Assembly: GCA_025928125.1 (NCBI GenBank)
Contig: JAICKD010000111.1
Coordinates: 1-8,020, forward strand
Length of the DNA stretch: 8,020 bases
From: Ktedonobacterales bacterium
Lineage (GTDB): Bacteria; Chloroflexota; Ktedonobacteria; Ktedonobacterales; JADMIN01
Direction of reading: 5' to 3'
Numbering within the stretch: position 1 is the first letter of the stretch; every line of letters begins with the position of its first letter. Position numbers and translations under genes: made by a program. Positions 5,970-8,020 of the stretch are shown here, piece by piece. Below the pieces are notes generated by a model, which was not told the origin of the DNA, ran no database searches, and saw only the letters and a program-made list of their open reading frames with translations.

Positions 5970-6575
5970 ATGCACATAAGTCGACATGAGGACTACGCAT
6001 ACGAGGACGAACAGGGCGAGCATACCGGCGCCAAACTGCTCCGTGAGGTTCTCGAAGTCGCGATTCTGACGCTTCTCTTCTTTGGGGTGGTTCGGCTGCT
6101 CGTGCAGAACTATCGCGTGGACGGCCCCAGCATGCAGCGGACTCTCTACACCAATGAATATATTCTGGTCGATAAAGCGACCTACTATTTTCACTCACCC
6201 CAGCGCGGCGATGTCATTGTCTTCCAGTATCCGCTTGATACCAGCAAGAACTTCGTCAAGCGGGTCATCGGCGTTCCCGGGGACACCGTGACCATCGACA
6301 CCAACGGCACGGTCAGCGTGAATGGCAAGCCGCTGAATGAGCCGTATGTCTACCAGCAGTTGTGTCCCTGCGACGCGAAATCCGTCACACTGCACGCCGA
6401 CCAGTATTTCGTGCTGGGCGACCACCGCGGCGATAGCGACGACTCACGCGACTGGGGAGCGGTGCCGCGCAAGGACATCATCGGCAAAGCCGCGCTCGTC
6501 TACTGGCCGCTGCCCGATATCCATCTGCTGCATGACTGGTCGGGCATCTTCACCAATGTCCCCTCAGCGCCCTAG
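5970..6575 (+). CDS. lepB: Signal peptidase I
   Basis: Membrane-anchored serine protease of 201 residues that removes signal peptides from exported preproteins on the outer face of the cytoplasmic membrane. After a charged cytoplasmic tail (1-22) there is one membrane anchor (about 27-46). The nucleophile is Ser54 in DGPSMQRTL, and the general-base lysine is Lys97 in FVKRVIGVPGD. The C-terminal signature is GDHRGDSDDSRDWG (150-163), corresponding to the usual GDNRxxSxDSR box. All catalytic elements are intact. The length matches the single-anchor Gram-positive-type enzymes, not E. coli LepB with its two anchors. A CPC pair (Cys132, Cys134) in the extracytoplasmic part is unusual and could bind metal or form a strained disulfide. 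It is divergent from murJ and convergent with the downstream membrane protein gene. The assignment is secure. Confidence 0.95.
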   Translation: MHISRHEDYAYEDEQGEHTGAKLLREVLEVAILTLLFFGVVRLLVQNYRVDGPSMQRTLYTNEYILVDKATYYFHSPQRGDVIVFQYPLDTSKNFVKRVIGVPGDTVTIDTNGTVSVNGKPLNEPYVYQQLCPCDAKSVTLHADQYFVLGDHRGDSDDSRDWGAVPRKDIIGKAALVYWPLPDIHLLHDWSGIFTNVPSAP

Positions 6576-6610
6576 CCGCCACACACACGCACGCCACCAA
6601 CGAAACGCAG

Positions 6611-6636
6611 CAGGCGAAGCGGATGATTTCCGCCTG
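6611..6636. terminator. Possible stem-loop after lepB
   Basis: Two overlapping pairings are possible: GCGGA (6619-6623) with TCCGC (6629-6633) around a 5-nt loop, or CAGGCG (6611-6616) with CGCCTG (6631-6636). It sits between the convergent stops of lepB (6575) and the next gene (6674). There is no T-tract on either strand, so termination is only a suggestion from position. Confidence 0.3.
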
Positions 6637-6655
6637 ACCTGCCGCGAACAACCAA

Positions 6656-6671
6656 CGTTTCACGTGAAACA
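6656..6671. other. parS-like centromere site 3
   Basis: CGTTTCACGTGAAACA contains the same perfect 14-bp palindrome GTTTCACGTGAAAC (6657-6670) as the other two sites. Its 3' outer base (A) matches the B. subtilis parS consensus. It lies 2 nt beyond the stop codon of the 436-residue membrane protein gene, in the convergent gap with lepB. Confidence 0.8.
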
Positions 6672-6673
6672 CG

Positions 6674-7984
6674 TTATCCTTTAGTGACCGGCGTGCGCCC
6701 CATCGCTCGGTCGCGTAGCAGCGTGTAGAGCGCCAGCGCCCCACCCACCAGCAGCGCCAGCAGCCCACCAGCGCCAACCTGGAACGGCTCCGCCTTCGTA
6801 CCGAGGAAGAGGATGGCCGCCGCGTTGAGGAACGCCAGACTGTAGAAGAAGAAGGCCAGCGTCAACCCAGCGATGCGCCCCGCGACGCGGAAGATGTGCA
6901 GCGTGTTCAGGATCACCTGGCCATCATGCTCCACCACCGCGACCGAGACAATAACGGCGCCAATCGCCAGCGCGCCCAACAGCACCACGATGCCGAGCAT
7001 TGGCAGGTTCGTCAGGCTGGCATGTGAGAACGGGTTGAAGAGGTCCACGATCTGCGCCTGCGAGTCGCGCGCGGAAATCTGGAGGTAGCTGAGGATATTC
7101 TCCGAGAAGAATCCGATACTGAAGGCGGGGATGAGCCAGATCAACGGACTGAGCACGAGACGGAGCGAGAGGAGCGTCTGATCGAACGCTTCCCAGAGGA
7201 TGCGGCGAATCGCGGCTCCAAAACGCTCATTGCCCGACGTGGAGGTATTGGAGGCGGAGAGCGTCAGCGCGCCAACGATCACGAGCAACAGTAGCGAGAT
7301 CGCCATCGCGAGGACCGCGATCCCAACGTCGAGAACCTCCAGCCGGTTCAGCCCATTGGTGAGATGGAGGCCGAAGAGCTGGTTGAAGTCCACGGCGACA
7401 TACGGCTTCTGATTGCTCCCCAGCCCGAGGCCGACCAGACTCAAGACACTGCGTTGCCCCAGCGTATCCAGCAGGAACGCGGCGATGAAGAAGAGGATAG
7501 CGAGGCCGCCAAAATCCGAGGCGAACGCGCGATACGAGATCGGCGACATCCGCGACGGCTGCGCGCCGGGTCTGTCCACATGGGGGCGGCGACGATTGAT
7601 AGCATCGACTACGAAGACGACCAGCAGCAGCAGATTGATGATGATGTACGTCCAGGGGCTGCTGGTGAAATTGCCCGGGCGATGGCCCTCGGCATTGAAG
7701 AGCCGCTCGCCCGCGTAGATGATGGCGAAGCCGCTGGCGACAAAGATATAGAGGATGCGCGGCCACGTCCGGTTCTCCGAGATGGCGAGCTGGAGCAGCA
7801 CGAGCAGCAGGCTGAAATAAATATAGAGCGCAATTGGCTGGACATCATCATGCCCGCCATTACGACCGGCATCGATACCGGTGATGAGGAATGCGACGTA
7901 GCCGAAGATGATGATGAGCGGCAGCAGGATGTTCCCGGACAGTAAGCGTGGCAAGCGGGTGGGAGGCGCAGATGAACTGGCCAT
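6674..7984 (-). CDS. Polytopic membrane protein of unknown function
   Basis: I do not recognise this 436-residue protein. About ten hydrophobic segments are visible (roughly 18-38, 50-68, 76-92, 111-129, 157-175, 217-242, 272-294, 326-352, 368-394, 404-423), so it is an integral membrane protein. There is no signal peptide cleavage site, nucleotide-binding motif or metal-binding motif. Polar loops include a basic one, NRRRPHVDRPGAQPSR (130-145), probably cytoplasmic, and a long one (about 176-216) with GLGLGSNQKPYVAVDFNQLFG. A second polar stretch (243-270) is Ser/Thr/Asn-rich, then GNERFGAAIRRILWEAFDQ. The spacing of segments does not match a transporter family I know. The ATG start has GAGGAG 9 nt upstream. 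It converges on lepB and its upstream neighbour is outside the window. It could be a lineage-specific membrane component or an uncharacterised permease; confidence is high that it is a gene, low on role. Confidence 0.85.
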   Translation of the reverse strand: MASSSAPPTRLPRLLSGNILLPLIIIFGYVAFLITGIDAGRNGGHDDVQPIALYIYFSLLLVLLQLAISENRTWPRILYIFVASGFAIIYAGERLFNAEGHRPGNFTSSPWTYIIINLLLLVVFVVDAINRRRPHVDRPGAQPSRMSPISYRAFASDFGGLAILFFIAAFLLDTLGQRSVLSLVGLGLGSNQKPYVAVDFNQLFGLHLTNGLNRLEVLDVGIAVLAMAISLLLLVIVGALTLSASNTSTSGNERFGAAIRRILWEAFDQTLLSLRLVLSPLIWLIPAFSIGFFSENILSYLQISARDSQAQIVDLFNPFSHASLTNLPMLGIVVLLGALAIGAVIVSVAVVEHDGQVILNTLHIFRVAGRIAGLTLAFFFYSLAFLNAAAILFLGTKAEPFQVGAGGLLALLVGGALALYTLLRDRAMGRTPVTKG

Positions 7985-7993
7985 GTAGGAGTG

Positions 7994-7999
7994 CTCCTC
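7994..7999 (-). promoter_or_regulatory. Ribosome binding site of the 436-residue membrane protein gene
   Basis: On the minus strand GAGGAG lies 9 nt before the ATG at 7984. It supports this start and indicates a properly translated gene. Confidence 0.7.
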
Positions 8000-8020
8000 T
8001 CAAAGGCTGACCGACAGGCA

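Noticed and set aside
5800..6198. 132-codon frame on - overlapping the lepB start
   Set aside because: It overlaps the well-supported lepB catalytic region and the intergenic control region, and no domain is visible.
1..8020. Defence island, CRISPR array, prophage or insertion sequence
   Set aside because: No repeat-spacer array, transposase, integrase, nuclease or toxin-antitoxin features. The genes are ordinary housekeeping and envelope functions with uniform base composition.

Overview
This window reads as an ordinary chromosomal segment of a fairly GC-rich bacterium (roughly 60% by eye). It is devoted mainly to cell-envelope and membrane functions. The lineage cannot be fixed from sequence alone. 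Three things lean toward Chloroflexota (for instance a Ktedonobacteria-like organism) more than Proteobacteria or classical Firmicutes: a ValS of the archaeal-like type with no visible C-terminal coiled-coil arm, a DPSG-type Nramp protein, and a MurJ with a long hydrophilic N-terminal extension. This is an inference of modest confidence.

Layout, left to right. The 3' part of valS (+, 1-905) converges on an Nramp-superfamily metal transporter (-, 975-2378), with a strong stem-loop between the two stops. A site-2-protease-type M50 peptidase (-, 2504-3385) and the lipid II flippase gene murJ (-, 3419-5491) follow. murJ and the peptidase gene are 33 bp or more apart, depending on the start used, and are probably co-transcribed in the order murJ then peptidase. 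A 478-bp intergenic region (5492-5969) separates murJ from the divergent signal peptidase I gene lepB (+, 5970-6575). lepB converges on an unrecognised polytopic membrane protein of 436 residues (-, 6674-7984), whose upstream region runs off the end of the window.

The most notable signal lies between the genes. The 14-bp palindrome GTTTCACGTGAAAC occurs three times (912-925, 2482-2495, 6657-6670). It matches the core of the bacterial chromosomal parS centromere bound by ParB. Each copy begins or ends 2 to 7 nt from the stop codon of a gene, so none interrupts a coding sequence. This suggests a parS cluster, and therefore a replication-origin-proximal location, although parA, parB, dnaA and oriC are not in the window.

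Functionally, MurJ flips the peptidoglycan precursor, LepB releases secreted proteins, and the M50 enzyme cleaves membrane proteins within the bilayer. The metal transporter and the 436-residue protein complete a membrane-centred neighbourhood. I found no mobile element, CRISPR array, tRNA or rRNA, and no defence-like gene cluster. The points worth following up are the parS cluster, the altered metal-site motifs of the Nramp protein, the hairpin in its leader, the MurJ N-terminal extension with an embedded palindrome, and the unknown membrane protein.
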